From: Timema cristinae | Taxonomy: Eukaryota > Arthropoda > Insecta > Phasmatodea > Timematidae | Reading direction: 5' to 3' | DNA: 64,000 nucleotides | Assembly (NCBI GenBank): GCA_039000515.1 | Contig: JBCFYV010000010.1 | Span: 124,001-188,000 of the forward strand | In this document: piece after piece, positions 11,332 through 21,988 of the stretch | Position numbering within the stretch: position 1 is the stretch's first letter | Layout: each line of letters starts with the position of its first letter | Position numbers and translations under genes: made by a program | The notes under the pieces: model-generated | The model's database searches: none | Seen by the model: only the letters and a program-made list of their open reading frames with translations | Told to the model about the DNA's origin: nothing

Positions 11332-11954
11332 CCCCCCCCCTGCGGGACGGGTTTAGAATAGTCCCGCAGTAACCCCTGCTTGTCGTAAGAAGCGACTAAA
11401 AGGGGAGGTTTCTGTGCAGGACGTACCTCGTGTGGGACAAACCTAACATATATCGTTCCTTTCAAATCATTTTCTTCTTCCTTCACTTTCCCCCTTTTTT
11501 TCACTCTTCCCCCTTCGCTTTATCTACACTTACCTTTTTCTTCCTTCCCCCCACCGTTCGTCCTGCACAGAGGCCTTTGGCCTTTCCGTTGACGACCTTG
11601 GCAACTAACCCGGCTCTTCTTTGTTTATTATTGGATACCACTGCCTTGAGCTCCCGAATGAAAGTGCGCCGGTTGTAATATCTTGGTAGAAGGGCCTTAG
11701 GGATAACAACCGGGTACCCTACCTTGAAAAAAGACCGGTTGCGTTCATGAGGGTCCTGGACGTAAAATTAGCACTTTCCTGCATACACTTGTTGCGGTGA
11801 CCTCTCTTCCGGCGATGCTCCATATGAATGTTGTCATGTCTAGCGTCGTATGGAGCCTCTCGTCGGAAGAGTTAACAGGGCCCTATGTGGTAGAACCAAC
11901 TGGGATCAACCTGGGTCTACGATCCGAGTACTTTTGCAGGTTGTCCTCCCACTC

Positions 11955-13536
11955 ATGATTGAGTCCCTTGTCACAGCTGACACCTTACTGTCCGCTGGCA
12001 CCGTACTGCCAAGTTCTGCTGGCATCTTACTGCCCGGCCCCTCACAGGGCCGTATTAATGATAAGAGGCGGAAACGGGTAAGGCCGTCCAGCCCTGTTTT
12101 GATGAAAAGCCAGGAAGTGGTGAGGCCCCAGCCCCGCTTCCTGGTGATGTCTCGAGTAGAAGAAAGTCTAGATCTGAAACGTGTCAGCCCATTTATCCTC
12201 GAAAGAGTGATAAATGGAGCAGCAAAATCTGACGTTTTAATAAGGAAACTGCGCGATGACACCATTATGATTCAGACTATGACCGACACTCAATCCTCAA
12301 ATATTATGGCGATCTCCGAAATACCGTTGAGTAATACTGTAAATATACAGGTGAAGGTGGAGCCCCACAGGTTCCTCAATGTTTGCAAGGGAATGGTCAC
12401 TTGTTATGACCTCGACTGCGTAAGCATTGAGGAGATCTGTGAGGAACTTTCCCCCCAGAATGTCACTGAAGTGTACCGTATTGTCACAAAAAAGAATGGA
12501 CAAGAAAAGAAGACGGATACGTATATCCTCACATTTGCGACTCCTACCCTTCCGAAGGAGGTCCGAGCAGGCTTCCACGTGCTCAGGGTCCGGCCGTATG
12601 TCCCTAACCCTCGGCGCTGTTTTCAGTGCCAGGAATTTGGGCATACGAAGCTGCGATGCCGTGGTAAGCCAACCTGTGCGGATTGTGGACAGGAGGCTCA
12701 CGAAACACCATGCGAGTCTCCTAAATACTGCGTCAACTGCAAGGGTGCGCATTCCGCCTGGTTTCGGGCCTGTCCAAAATGGAAGGTAGAGAAGAAAGTC
12801 CTGGAGATACAATCTGAAAAGAAGATCTCATATGCCCAGGCACGCAAAGAATACGTATCAAGTCAAGCTCCGGTATTTCAAACTTCATATAGCCGGATTG
12901 TCAGTCAAAATATAAACTGTCCCAACTGCCATTGCGCAGTTAGTCTTGCTAAGGAGCCAACGCGACCAGTGCCATTGGTCTCTTCTCGAGACATTTATGT
13001 TGATTCCGCGCCAACTTCTGTGGCGCCTAAATTTTTAAAGGAGGCCAAACTGCCACAACGGTCGTCTCCCCCACCTATACCAACGAGGAGACCTCCTCGA
13101 GGAACTCCCCGAGCCCACCTCGGGGAACACCCCCGAGCCCACCTCGGGGAACACCCCCGAGCCCGCCTCGGGAAATCCCCCCGTGCCCGCCTCGGGTACT
13201 AAAACAAGGGCGGCCGTTGTTGAGCCTCTCACACCCACCTCTGGGCTTCTGGAGGTGGGGACGAGTTGCGGAACAGGTGAGGCCGCTAAGGCGAGTCCCA
13301 CTGGTGCCTTGAAGAACGACCAGCGAGAAACCGCCGAAAAAATTTTTATTAAAAAAACGTCGAAGGCCTTAAAGCCTTCGAACAAGAATCCGGCTACCCA
13401 GTCTCTCCAAAATAAGCCGAAGCCTCTCCTGAAGCGAGAGGTACAGGAGAGACTGGGAAAGGCAAGAGGGCCTAAAAAGGGCCTCATCAAATTTTTATTC
13501 TTAAAGGATAGTGAAATGGATTGCGAGGATAACTAA
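11955..13536 (+). pseudogene. LINE ORF1 (gag-like), one frameshift
   Basis: Start ATG 11955 (MIESLVTADTLLSAGTVLPS) is chosen by alignment with the other copies; an in-frame ATG at 11850 lies in sequence that is 5' UTR elsewhere. Three zinc knuckles are intact: CFQCQEFGHTKLRC, CADCGQEAHETPC and CVNCKGAHSAWFRAC. In the proline-rich repeat a C is lost near 13107-13112. The repeat is then read in the wrong frame as RAHLGEHP units to a stop at 13202. The correct frame resumes as PASGTKTRAAVVEPL and ends at TAA 13534-13536 after LLKREVQERLGKARGPKK. It would bind LINE RNA if intact. Confidence 0.9.
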
Positions 13537-13554
13537 ATTTCATACTAATAACTT

Positions 13555-16500
13555 ATGTCGCTACTACAATGGAATTGTAGGGGTTTCTATGCTCGTGTAG
13601 AGGAAATCAAACTAATAATTTCTTCCCTGCATCCTTCCATCTTGTGTTTGCAGGAGACCCACTTCCGCCCAACTGACAACCCGATGCTTCGTGGGTACGA
13701 TGTGTATCGTACCGACAAGCCTTTCTTTGATCGGGCTAGTGGAGGTGTGGGTATATTCGCACGAAGTACTATATATCATAAGAATATTAATATTGTTTCT
13801 GATCTCCAAGTGATCGCTGTCAGAGTCTCCCTTCCTATGGAGGTAACTGTATGCTGCATCTACCTCCCACCAGGTGAACGTGTTTCCAAGAGGACACTAG
13901 AGGCCCTCTTTATACAACTTCCGCCCCCTATATCATCTTGGGGGACTTTAACGCGCATAACCTGGTGTGGGGGTCTAATTTTACAGACACCCGCGGGAGG
14001 ATGGTAGAGGATATTCTTGTCTCGGGAAACCTGGTGTTAATGAACACCGGGACCCAGACACACTTCTCCACCTTTAATGGTGTATCCTCTGCCATCGACC
14101 TAGCTCTATGTAGCCCCGGGATTGCTGCTCACTTCCTTTGGGAGGTTCACTCGGACCTATGTGAAAGCGATCACTTTCCAATTCTGCTTTCAAAAATCCA
14201 AGATCCCCCCAGTACAGCACGGTTACCCCAACGGGTTCTTAAACGTGCTAACTGGGATAAATTCCGCGAGCTCGCCGTATTCGACGAACCCCATTCTCCC
14301 GACGTCGATGTTAAGGCTGGGCAATTTACTTCGACGGTCATAACGGCGGCGAGGGCATCCATCCCTAAATCCTCGCCAAACCCGCGCCACCATCCTGTTC
14401 CCTGGTGGAACGAGGAGTGCCGGTTGGCTATTTCTAACCGTCGAAGAGCCCTGCGTATCTTTAATCGATGTCCTACTTCGGAGAATCTGGAGTCATTCCG
14501 GATTCTACGTGCTAGAGCTCGCCGTATTATTCGAGAAAGCAGAAGAGAGTCTTGGAGACAGTTTATTTCTACCCTTACTATTTCCACTCCCACAACCAAG
14601 GTTTGGGATCACATTCGTAAAGTACGTAGTAGCAAAAATACCATTTATAATATACCCGCATTCATGTCTAACGGTTCACTTGTCTCCTCCCCTATGGAGG
14701 TCGCCAATTTATTGGGCTCGATGTTTGCCGCCATTTCTAGCACTGCAAGCTACTCTAACGAGTTCGTGGTGCATAAGCGCAGCATCGAGCGCCTTACTAT
14801 TGATTTTGGCCCAAGTCGGGGGGAGGATTATAACTACCCCTTTACTAAAGAGGAACTTACCTATGCCCTGACCCAGGCGGGCAATACAACTTCTTGCCCG
14901 GATGATATACATTACGAAATGTTGCGCCAACTGTCCCCTGCTGGACGGGCATTCCTCTTAGACCTCTACAATTGTGTTTGGGAATCTCGTCAATTCCCAA
15001 CACTGTGGAGGCAAGCAACCGTTATCCCAATATATAAAAGTGGCAAGGATAAATTAGAGCCAACTAGTTATAGACCGATAGCCTTAACTAGTTGTGTATG
15101 CAAAATATTAGAGAAAATGATCAATAAAAGATTTATATGGTATCTAGAATCCCGCAATCTACTATCCAATATGCAATGTGGCTTTCGCCGTAACCGATCC
15201 ACGGTGGATCACCTTGTTCGCCTTGAGACAGCAGCTCGTGACGCTTTCCTCCATAAACAGCACCTCTTGGCTGTCTTCTTTGATTTGGAGAAGGCTTACG
15301 ACACCACCTGGCGGTACGGCATTTTAAAAACCATGTTTAATTGGGGTTTCCGGGGAACCTCCCTATTTTTATATCTAATTTTATGTCAGATAGACACTTC
15401 CGGGTAAGGTTAAATAACACTTTATCCGATGATTTTACTCAAGAAAATGGGGTGCCTCAGGGTAGTATTTTAAGCTGTACGTTATTCGCTATCGCGATAA
15501 ATAGCATCGTGGACAACGTGCGCGTACCTGTCCGTTCATGTCTTTTTGTGGATGACTACGCAATTTATTGCAGTTCATCGAGTCTCCACAGAGCTGAACG
15601 TCAGATACAATTAGCTGTCAACAATCTGTGGATGTGGGCATCGCATAGTGGCTTTACCTTCTCAGCGGCCAAAACGACGGTAGTCCACTTCCACAGATTA
15701 CGCGGAATACAGCAAATCCCCAATATTTTAATGAACCATGTTGTTTTACCAGTCTCGGAGAGCGTTAGGTTCCTGGGACTTTTATTTGATTTTAAACTAA
15801 CGTGGATCCCCCACATCAAAGACCTGAAAGCGAGGTGTATAAAGTCATTGAATTTGCTCAAAGTGGTAAGCGGCCGGTCCTGGGGTGCTGATAGGGAAAC
15901 TTTGATGCGCCTGTATAGGGCCCTGGTCAGATCTAAACTGGATTACGGGAGCTTTGTTTATGGCTCAGCCAGACTCTCGGCGTTAAAGATGCTAGATAGT
16001 GTCCATCATGCTGGCATTCGACTGGCTACTGGTGCCTTTCGTACCAGTCAAGTCGTCAGCATCTGTGCCGACGCCGGTGAGCCCCCTCTTTCTTACCGGC
16101 GGTCCTATCTTTTGGCATCTTACGTGTCGAAACTTCATTGTATGGCGCAGCATGTTGCCTATCGTCCTGTGTTTCATCCCCCTAACCATGTCTTGTATGA
16201 AACCAAATGGCGTAGTACAAGGCCGGTTGGGATCAGGATGCTATCGGTTTTCGACACGTGTGGGATAGTCCTGCCAAAGGCTATCCCCACATCCCCAGGT
16301 CGAGTTTCTCCCTGGAAGATACGCCTACCTCAATGCCATTTTGATCGTGCCAAGTTCCCTAAAGCGACCACCCCACACTTCTTATACGAGAGGACCTTTA
16401 ATGAGCTCCTCGCAACCCGCTTTCGAGGGTTTAAACGCATTTATACGGATGGCTCAAAATGCGGGGCCTCCGTGGGATGTGATTTTGTTGTGGAAGGATC

Positions 16501-17245
16501 CAATTTTAAATTTGCTCTACCTGGTGAATCCAGTGTTTTTACGGCTGAACTATATGCCATTTTTAAATCTCTATGTTTTGTATATCGTAAGTGTCACCGT
16601 TCTGTTCTCATCTGCACGGATTCCATGAGTGCTCTGTTGGCATTGTCCACACTCTACTCGTGGAATCCTCTCGTGCAGATGATTCACGAACAAATTTTAA
16701 AAATTGATTCATTAAACACCCGGCTCGCCTTTTGCTGGATTCCTGGTCACGCTGGTCTTTCAGGAAATGAACTGGCTGACCAGGCGGCCAAGGAGGCAGC
16801 ACGCCTGCCTCCTGAGGCGAGTCTGGGTGTCATGTTTTTAGACCTTAAGGGTTATGTTCGGCGTGGGGTCTTACGCACCTGGCACGAGCAGTGGGTCTCG
16901 ACCCCTGCTCAGAACAAGCTGCGGTCCATCAGGGACGGTGTGTCGCGATGGTCCTCTTCTATACGAAAGTCTAGAAGAGAGGAGGTCATCGTGACGAGAC
17001 TCCGCGTCGGGCATACTTCATTGACCCATAGTTTTTTACTGAGAGGGGATCCACCTCCAGTGTGTGAACTTTGCGATGCTCCCCTTAGTGTGCACCACAT
17101 TTTGGTGGAGTGTCGCAGGTATGCCCCTATTCGCCTGGCCCTTGATTTTAAAGGTGACCTTCCTTTTTTATTACGCGACAGCGCTGAAGGAGTTATTTGT
17201 TTACTCCATTTTATACGCCAGGCGAATTTTTTTAATGCCATTTGA
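13555..17245 (+). pseudogene. LINE ORF2 (EN-RT-RNase H), two frameshifts
   Basis: It starts at ATG 13555 (MSLLQWNCRGFYARVEEIKL), 18 bases after ORF1. The endonuclease shows CLQETH, GDFNAHNLVWGS and SDHFPILL. RT motifs are YRPIALTSCVCKILEKM, QCGFRRNRSTVDHL, AVFFDLEKAYDTTW, GVPQGSILSCTLF and LFVDDYAIYC. RNase H motifs are IYTDGSK, FTAELYAI, CTDSMSALLAL and WIPGHAGLSGNELADQAAKE. The C-terminal zinc motif is CELCDAPLSVHHILVEC. One-base losses near 13921 (C-run) and 15345 (G-run) split it into three frames. There are no nonsense mutations, so decay is slight. Family length is about 1,230 aa. TGA is at 17243-17245. Confidence 0.92.
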
Positions 17246-17720
17246 GTCACTTTTATAAAGTGGCTAATCTGGATTTTATCTCATATTGAGACCTTTTTAA
17301 CATTTTAGTATACTTTAATGTGTTTGTTTTGTCTTTTTATCCATTTTAACAAACTTTAATAAAATGACTATTTTAACATGTTAGTTTTGTCTTTTTAACT
17401 AATATATTGTTTTAATATGTTTTTGTTTTTTATTAGAGTGATACACCTGTGGTTTTTTTTAGCAGGTTTTTCACTCAATTGTACTTTGAGCCAATTTGAG
17501 TACTCCTATGGAGTGCCTCAAATGGTTTTTTTTTCTAATATTGAGAACCATTCCTTTTATATTGTTTTTTTATATTGTCTCTTCACCTTTTTATATAAAT
17601 AGGTGAATATTCTGTCTCTCTCCTATGGAGATTTTACTATGTACCTATATAATGCTAAGGCCCTAATGACCTCATTTTGTCGATGGGCCTCTAAACATAA
17701 ATAATAATAATAAATAATAA

Positions 17721-19176
17721 TTCATCCCCCTAACCGTGTCTTGAATGAAACCAAATGGCGTAGTACAAGGCCGGTTGGGATCCGGATGCTATCGGTTTTC
17801 GACACGTGTGGGATTGTCCTGCCAAAGGCTATCCCCATATCACCAGGTCGAGTTTCTCCCTGGAAAATACGCCCTCTGAAATGCCATTTTGATCTTGCCA
17901 AGTTCCCTAAAGCGACCACCCCAAACTTTGTATATGAGAGGACCTTTAATGAGCTCCTCTCCACTCGCTTTCACGGATTTGAGCGAATCTACACTGATGG
18001 CTCTAAATCTGGAGCCTCCGTGGGATGTGCTTTTGTTGTGGAAGGATCCAATTTTAAATTTGGTTTACCTAAAGAAACCAGTGTTTTTACGGCTGAATTG
18101 TATGCCATTTTTAAATATCGAAATAGTCACCGTTCTGTTCTCTTCTGCGCGGATTCCATGAGTGCTCTGTTGGCATTGTCCACACTTTATTCCTGGAATC
18201 CCCTCGTGCAGATGATACATGAACAAATTTTAAAAATATATTCATCAAGCACCCGGCTTGCCTTTTGCTGGATTCCTGGTCACGCTGGTCTTCCAGGGAA
18301 TAAACTGGCGGACCAGGCAGCCAAGGAGGCAGCGAGCTTGCCTCCGGAGGCGAGTCTGGGTGTCATGTTTTTAGATCTTAAGGGTTATGTTCGGCGTGGA
18401 GTGTTACGCACCTGGCACGAGCAGTGGGTCTCGACCCCTGCTCAGAACAAGCTGCGGTCCATCAGGGACGGTGTGTCGCGATGGCCCTCTTCTATACGAA
18501 AGTCTAGGAGAGAGGAGGTCATCGTGACGAGACTCCGCGTCGGGCATACATTTCTAACCCACGGATTTTTACTCAGAGGGGATCCACCTCCAGTGTGTGA
18601 ATTTTGCGATGCTCCCCTTAGTGTGCACCACATTTTGGTGGAGTGTCGCAGATATGCCCCTATTCGCCTGGCCCTTGATTTTAAAGGTGACCTTCGTTTT
18701 TTATTACGCGACAGCGCTGAAGGAGTTATTTGTTTACTCCATTTTATACGCCAGGCGAATCTTTTTAGTGCCATTTGAGTCACTTTTATAAAGTGGCTCA
18801 TCTGGATTTTATCTCATATTGAGACCTTTTTAACATTTTAGTATACTTTAATGTGTTTGTCTTGTCGTTTTATCCATTTTAACAAACTTTAATAAAATTA
18901 CTATTTTAACATGTTAGTTTTGTCTTTTTAACTAATATATTGTTTTAATATGTTTGTTTTGTTTTTTATTAGAGTGATACATTTGTGGTTTTTTTTTAGC
19001 AGGTGTTTCACTCAATTGTACTTTGAGCCCATTTGAGCACTCCTATGGAGTGTCTCAGGTGGTGAATGATTATATCTCTCCCCTATCGGGATTTTATTAT
19101 GTTTTAAATAGATTTCAAGGCCCTAATGACCTCGATGTGTCGATGGGCCTCTAAACCACAATAATAATAATAATAA
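17721..19176 (+). mobile_element. TAA-LINE copy 4, 5'-truncated, abutting copy 3
   Basis: It begins abruptly with 'ttcatccccctaaccgtgtc', inside the ORF2 thumb region, immediately after the (taa)n tail of copy 3. It continues through RNase H and the 3' UTR to its own (taa)n tail (about 19161-19176). The outer target duplication TTCATACATTT follows it directly. Its RNase H matches copies 1 and 5 (KSGAS..., LPKETSV), while its 3' UTR is almost that of copy 3. It is therefore not a simple duplication of copy 3. It is either a second insertion into the tail of copy 3 or a template-switch product made in the same event. Confidence 0.9.
17741..18778 (+). CDS. LINE ORF2 C-terminal fragment (RNase H), open frame
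   Basis: A 345-codon open frame covers the RT C-terminus, RNase H (IYTDGSK, FTAELYAIF, WIPGHAGLPGNKLADQAAKE) and the zinc motif CEFCDAPLSVHHILVEC, ending at TGA 18776-18778. Compared with copy 5 it lacks five residues in frame after FTAELYAIFK. The catalytic CTDSMSA has become CADSMSA; the Asp is kept. There is no start context, endonuclease or RT palm, so it is a dead 5'-truncated fragment despite the open frame. Confidence 0.85.
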   Translation: MNETKWRSTRPVGIRMLSVFDTCGIVLPKAIPISPGRVSPWKIRPLKCHFDLAKFPKATTPNFVYERTFNELLSTRFHGFERIYTDGSKSGASVGCAFVVEGSNFKFGLPKETSVFTAELYAIFKYRNSHRSVLFCADSMSALLALSTLYSWNPLVQMIHEQILKIYSSSTRLAFCWIPGHAGLPGNKLADQAAKEAASLPPEASLGVMFLDLKGYVRRGVLRTWHEQWVSTPAQNKLRSIRDGVSRWPSSIRKSRREEVIVTRLRVGHTFLTHGFLLRGDPPPVCEFCDAPLSVHHILVECRRYAPIRLALDFKGDLRFLLRDSAEGVICLLHFIRQANLFSAI

Positions 19177-19790
19177 TTCATACATTTTTCCATTGGGGTT
19201 GGTTGATGGCCGGATGTTTTGAGATGTTCTGAAAATTTTGATTTATTTCTATCGTGTTTAAAATCACTTATGTGTTCAAAAAACCTAGTCGAAATTTGGT
19301 GTCCTGATTGGCCTATGTATACGCTGTCACATTCACAAGTGAGTTGGTAAATACCACTGTGCTGATATTGGTTGATTTTATTGAGATTGGAATTATTAAT
19401 ATATTTTTTGATGTTATTAGTGCTGAAGGCAATATTAAGTTTATGTTTCTTGAAGATATTAGTAATGTTGTTAATTTCTTTGCCAGTGTAATTAAATTTA
19501 ATCCATTTGTTTTGGCTGTTAGAGATGGTCTGAAGGTTCTTTAAAGTAGTTGTTTTGTTTAATTATAATTTTTGTTTCTGAAGGATCCGGTATACGAAAG
19601 AATGGGAATAACCATTGGATGTTGCTAATTGTTTGATAATGTTGAGTTCCATTTTGAAATTTTTCTTCTTTAGGGGTATATGAAGTAGTCGATATATTAA
19701 ACTATTGAAAGCTGCTTTTTTGTGAATAGATGGGTGATTAGAATCGTTTGGAATGATAAAATATATAGAAAACCCACACATACTGATGTT
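19177..19790 (-). pseudogene. Penelope-like RT C-terminus and GIY-YIG endonuclease, interrupted by LINE
   Basis: On the minus strand the frame reads IIPNDSNHPSIHKKAAFNSL, then MELNIIKQLATSNGYS, a single stop at 19565-19563, then NKWIKFNYTGKEIN and KHKLNIAFSTNN. The GIY-YIG module follows as GIYQLTCECDSVYIGQSGHQ, STRFFEHISDFKHDR and SKFSEHLKTSGHQPTPMEKC, reaching the LINE target site. The rest is at 11331-11152. GIY (nucleophile Tyr), YIG and the following Arg (STRF) are present. In this family the endonuclease nicks the target for reverse transcription. Apart from the one stop and the LINE insertion this half is well preserved. Confidence 0.8.
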
Positions 19791-20582
19791 ATCATTCCAA
19801 AAGATTCATGAATCTCAATGCTACCCAAGCATATAAATTCAGAAAATTTATTAACACCAAAATCAACTTAAAAAAGACCAACGCAAACTTGTGATTCAAC
19901 TACCAGTGTATTGCTAATAATCTCACTCCAAAATTTACTAAAATTAATTATAAGTCTAAATATCTCAGAATTAAAAAGTTTAATGAAACAGTTTAAAAAG
20001 CCAGAATTAAAAATGAAATAGCATATTTGCACAGGAAACAAGATTTTCTTAACTTGCAAGCCTATCAATTACATTTAGAACTCAGCAATTCTATCCACCC
20101 TACTATATGGCATAACATACTAGATCATATACAAGACAAAATCAAGACAATTTTAGTCAGAAAAAACACAAACCTCCAAAATAAAATTAGCAATTTGATC
20201 AAACAACATAAACATGTCCGAACATCAACACCCCCCCCCCCCCCCCAAAACTCATACATTTTACCCCAGAATAATAAATTTAACTAATTTCGAACTTTCT
20301 CAGCAAGAGGAGCAACTACTCCTCAAGGGTTACAAATTCAACTGTCCCAATTATTCCATCACAAATAAAATCCACTCATATATAATTGACTGCGAGGAAG
20401 CCATTAAACATATCGATCAGGAAGCTAAAAACCAAACCAGGAACTTAATCGCTAATAAAATCCAAAAAATCATTAAAAATAATAGCCAAAACAAAACATA
20501 CCCGAAAGAACTTCTTGTCCTCAAACATCTCAAAAACAAATTCAAAAGTAATAACATAATCAACGTTAAAGCAGATAAAGGG
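19763..20582 (+). pseudogene. Penelope-like protein N-terminal region, inverted relative to the C-terminal half
   Basis: On the plus strand a short piece, IYRKPTHTDVIIPKDS (19763-19800), is followed by N-terminal Penelope-type sequence. This includes TQAYKFRKFINTKINLKKTN, ARIKNEIAYLHRKQDFLNLQ, AYQLHLELSN, and NLTNFELSQQEEQLLLKGYK up to LKHLKNKFKSNNIINVKADKG at the start of the RT domain. It then breaks into unrelated sequence at 20583. Two stops and a frame change near the poly-C run at 20230 disable it. The C-terminal half lies on the opposite strand directly to the left, so the element is inverted about 19780. Confidence 0.65.
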
Positions 20583-20629
20583 GGAGGGGACCCACCCCCA
20601 GTGTGTGAGTTTTGCGATGCTCCCCTTAG
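20583..20629 (+). mobile_element. 47-bp TAA-LINE ORF2 scrap
   Basis: Forty-seven bases match the zinc-motif codons of LINE ORF2 (RGDPPPVCEFCDAPL), with two or three differences from the copy at 41674. There is no tail, no target duplication and no further LINE sequence on either side. It sits exactly where Penelope N-terminal similarity ends, so it looks like filler captured at a break rather than a retrotransposed copy. Confidence 0.75.
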
Positions 20630-21047
20630 GGGAACGAGGATAGCTCTCAATATGTTTGTTTGTTTACAAACCATCTCCTTATGAAAATTGAAGCTTAATT
20701 TCCATGAACATAACAAAATTAAAAAATATAAAATTAATAAACAGAAAGAATAATTTGTGTCTGATATCTTAGTATTATTATAATATTTAAATATTAATAA
20801 AAGGTAAATCTTGACATTTCTTACAAGATTAAAATTAATAAGCTGTAGGTGTTTAATAGGCTTAAAGTATTTTTTGACCCTGACTAATTTTCAATGCATG
20901 AAACATTCTGAAAGTTGACCTCAATCACATTTTTCAACAAACTTGTTTAATAAATACTACAGATTAGCTGAAAAAGCTTTTAATACATACTAAAATGCTT
21001 ACAATTTAAAATTACATTATTTTACATAAAATATTACAAAAACTTAC
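20630..21047. other. AT-rich interval, nothing recognised
   Basis: This is AT-rich DNA downstream of the HARBI1-like pseudogene. Later exons of that gene (the motif with the last catalytic Glu) would be expected here on the minus strand, but none could be recognised. Confidence 0.4.
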
Positions 21048-21988
21048 CAAGAAGCCAAGTGTGCCTTTCTCCTCTGTTATGCCACATTTCCATCACTGTG
21101 CGGGCTGGAGAAGATGACCAAATGAAAGTGTCATGCCTGGAACATCCCCACCTTGGATTCACATTCAAAATGTGAAGGTCTGGGTCTCAAATCTGTGAAA
21201 AGAAAAATTGCCAGAATTACTCTCATAGATAAACAAACTTGTTGCGACTCCTGTAAATATTTTGCTAATAGTATTATGTTGACTGTGTATTTTAGGATTA
21301 GGAAAATTCTAATGATACATTAATGCTGTTTTCTCAGTTTGCTTGTCCCCAGTAATGAATTAAAGTACACGTTGGTTACCCACAAACCTTCGCTCCTGAA
21401 GCAAGAACTTTACCCCAAGAACACTTAGGTCAACATTTAAAAACATACTGCAATAACATTGTCAGCAACATTTTAAAATATTCCAGAAATACAGTATTTA
21501 ATTGTTATTCATCATAGACTTGAAGCTTTTTATGATACCAAGTTTAATAGATAAAAAATTAATTTTTAATTAATCTCAAAGTTTCCTACTAAAACACCAT
21601 TTCCTTACAACTCTTTAGAACAAGTAATGGTTAGAATATTTGGTGATTTCGAAAACTTACCACCTGAACATTTAGTGAATGATATCCGTGATGATTCACG
21701 GTCCCTTCCTCGTGAAGTTGAGGTCCCAAAATGGAAATGTGGCTGCAATAAATTGCACCTATGGCACAAAAAAATGGTTGTTTTGCATCTCGAAATTTGT
21801 TTCTTGCTTCTTGCCGCTCCACAGCTGTCATTGGGAATTTCACCCATTGGCGTAGAAGCACAATGTTAATAGAATGTTAATAGCTTCTGTGACAGCGGTG
21901 ATAACTCTAGACACTGAGGTTTGGCTTAAAGCAAGACTCCAATCCTGGCCTATTGCATGCTGATGGCAGCCAACAGAATAAACTCTTA
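21048..21988 (-). pseudogene. HARBI1-like PIF/Harbinger transposase, two exons, disabled
   Basis: The first visible exon (21988-21661) follows an acceptor CTGCAG. It encodes RVYSVGCHQHAIGQDWSLAL, SQTSVSRVITAVTEAINI, RQWVKFPMTAVERQEARNKF, FFCAIGAIYCSHISILGP and HHGYHSLNVQV, then a donor GTAAGT. The second exon (21192-21048, acceptor TTTCACAG, donor GTAAGT) encodes DLHILNVNPRWGCSRHDTF, IWSSSPARTVMEMW and HTWLLG. This is the HARBI1-type DDE layout. The first catalytic Asp (usually GAIDCTH) is Tyr here. An 11-bp tandem duplication near 21865-21886 shifts frame, and exon 2 has TGA near its start where Cys is expected. No terminal repeats were found. It is a dead transposase or a decayed host HARBI1-like gene. 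Confidence 0.75.

Larger units (their letters stand above)
11332..17720 (+). mobile_element. TAA-LINE copy 3, full length
   Basis: The copy is full length, from the 5' C-run and hairpin (about 11332-11375) through a pyrimidine-rich 5' UTR, ORF1 and ORF2 to a T-rich 3' UTR and a (taa)n tail at about 17697-17720. The left flank TTCATACATTT (11321-11331) recurs at 19177-19187. That repeat lies beyond a second partial copy at 17721-19176, so both copies sit between one pair of target duplications. The insertion lies in the GIY-YIG domain of the Penelope element. Confidence 0.93.

Noticed and set aside
11332..19176. Tandem duplication of LINE copy 3 as the source of copy 4
   Set aside because: The RNase H of copy 4 belongs to the variant group of copies 1 and 5, not copy 3, so it is not a local duplicate.
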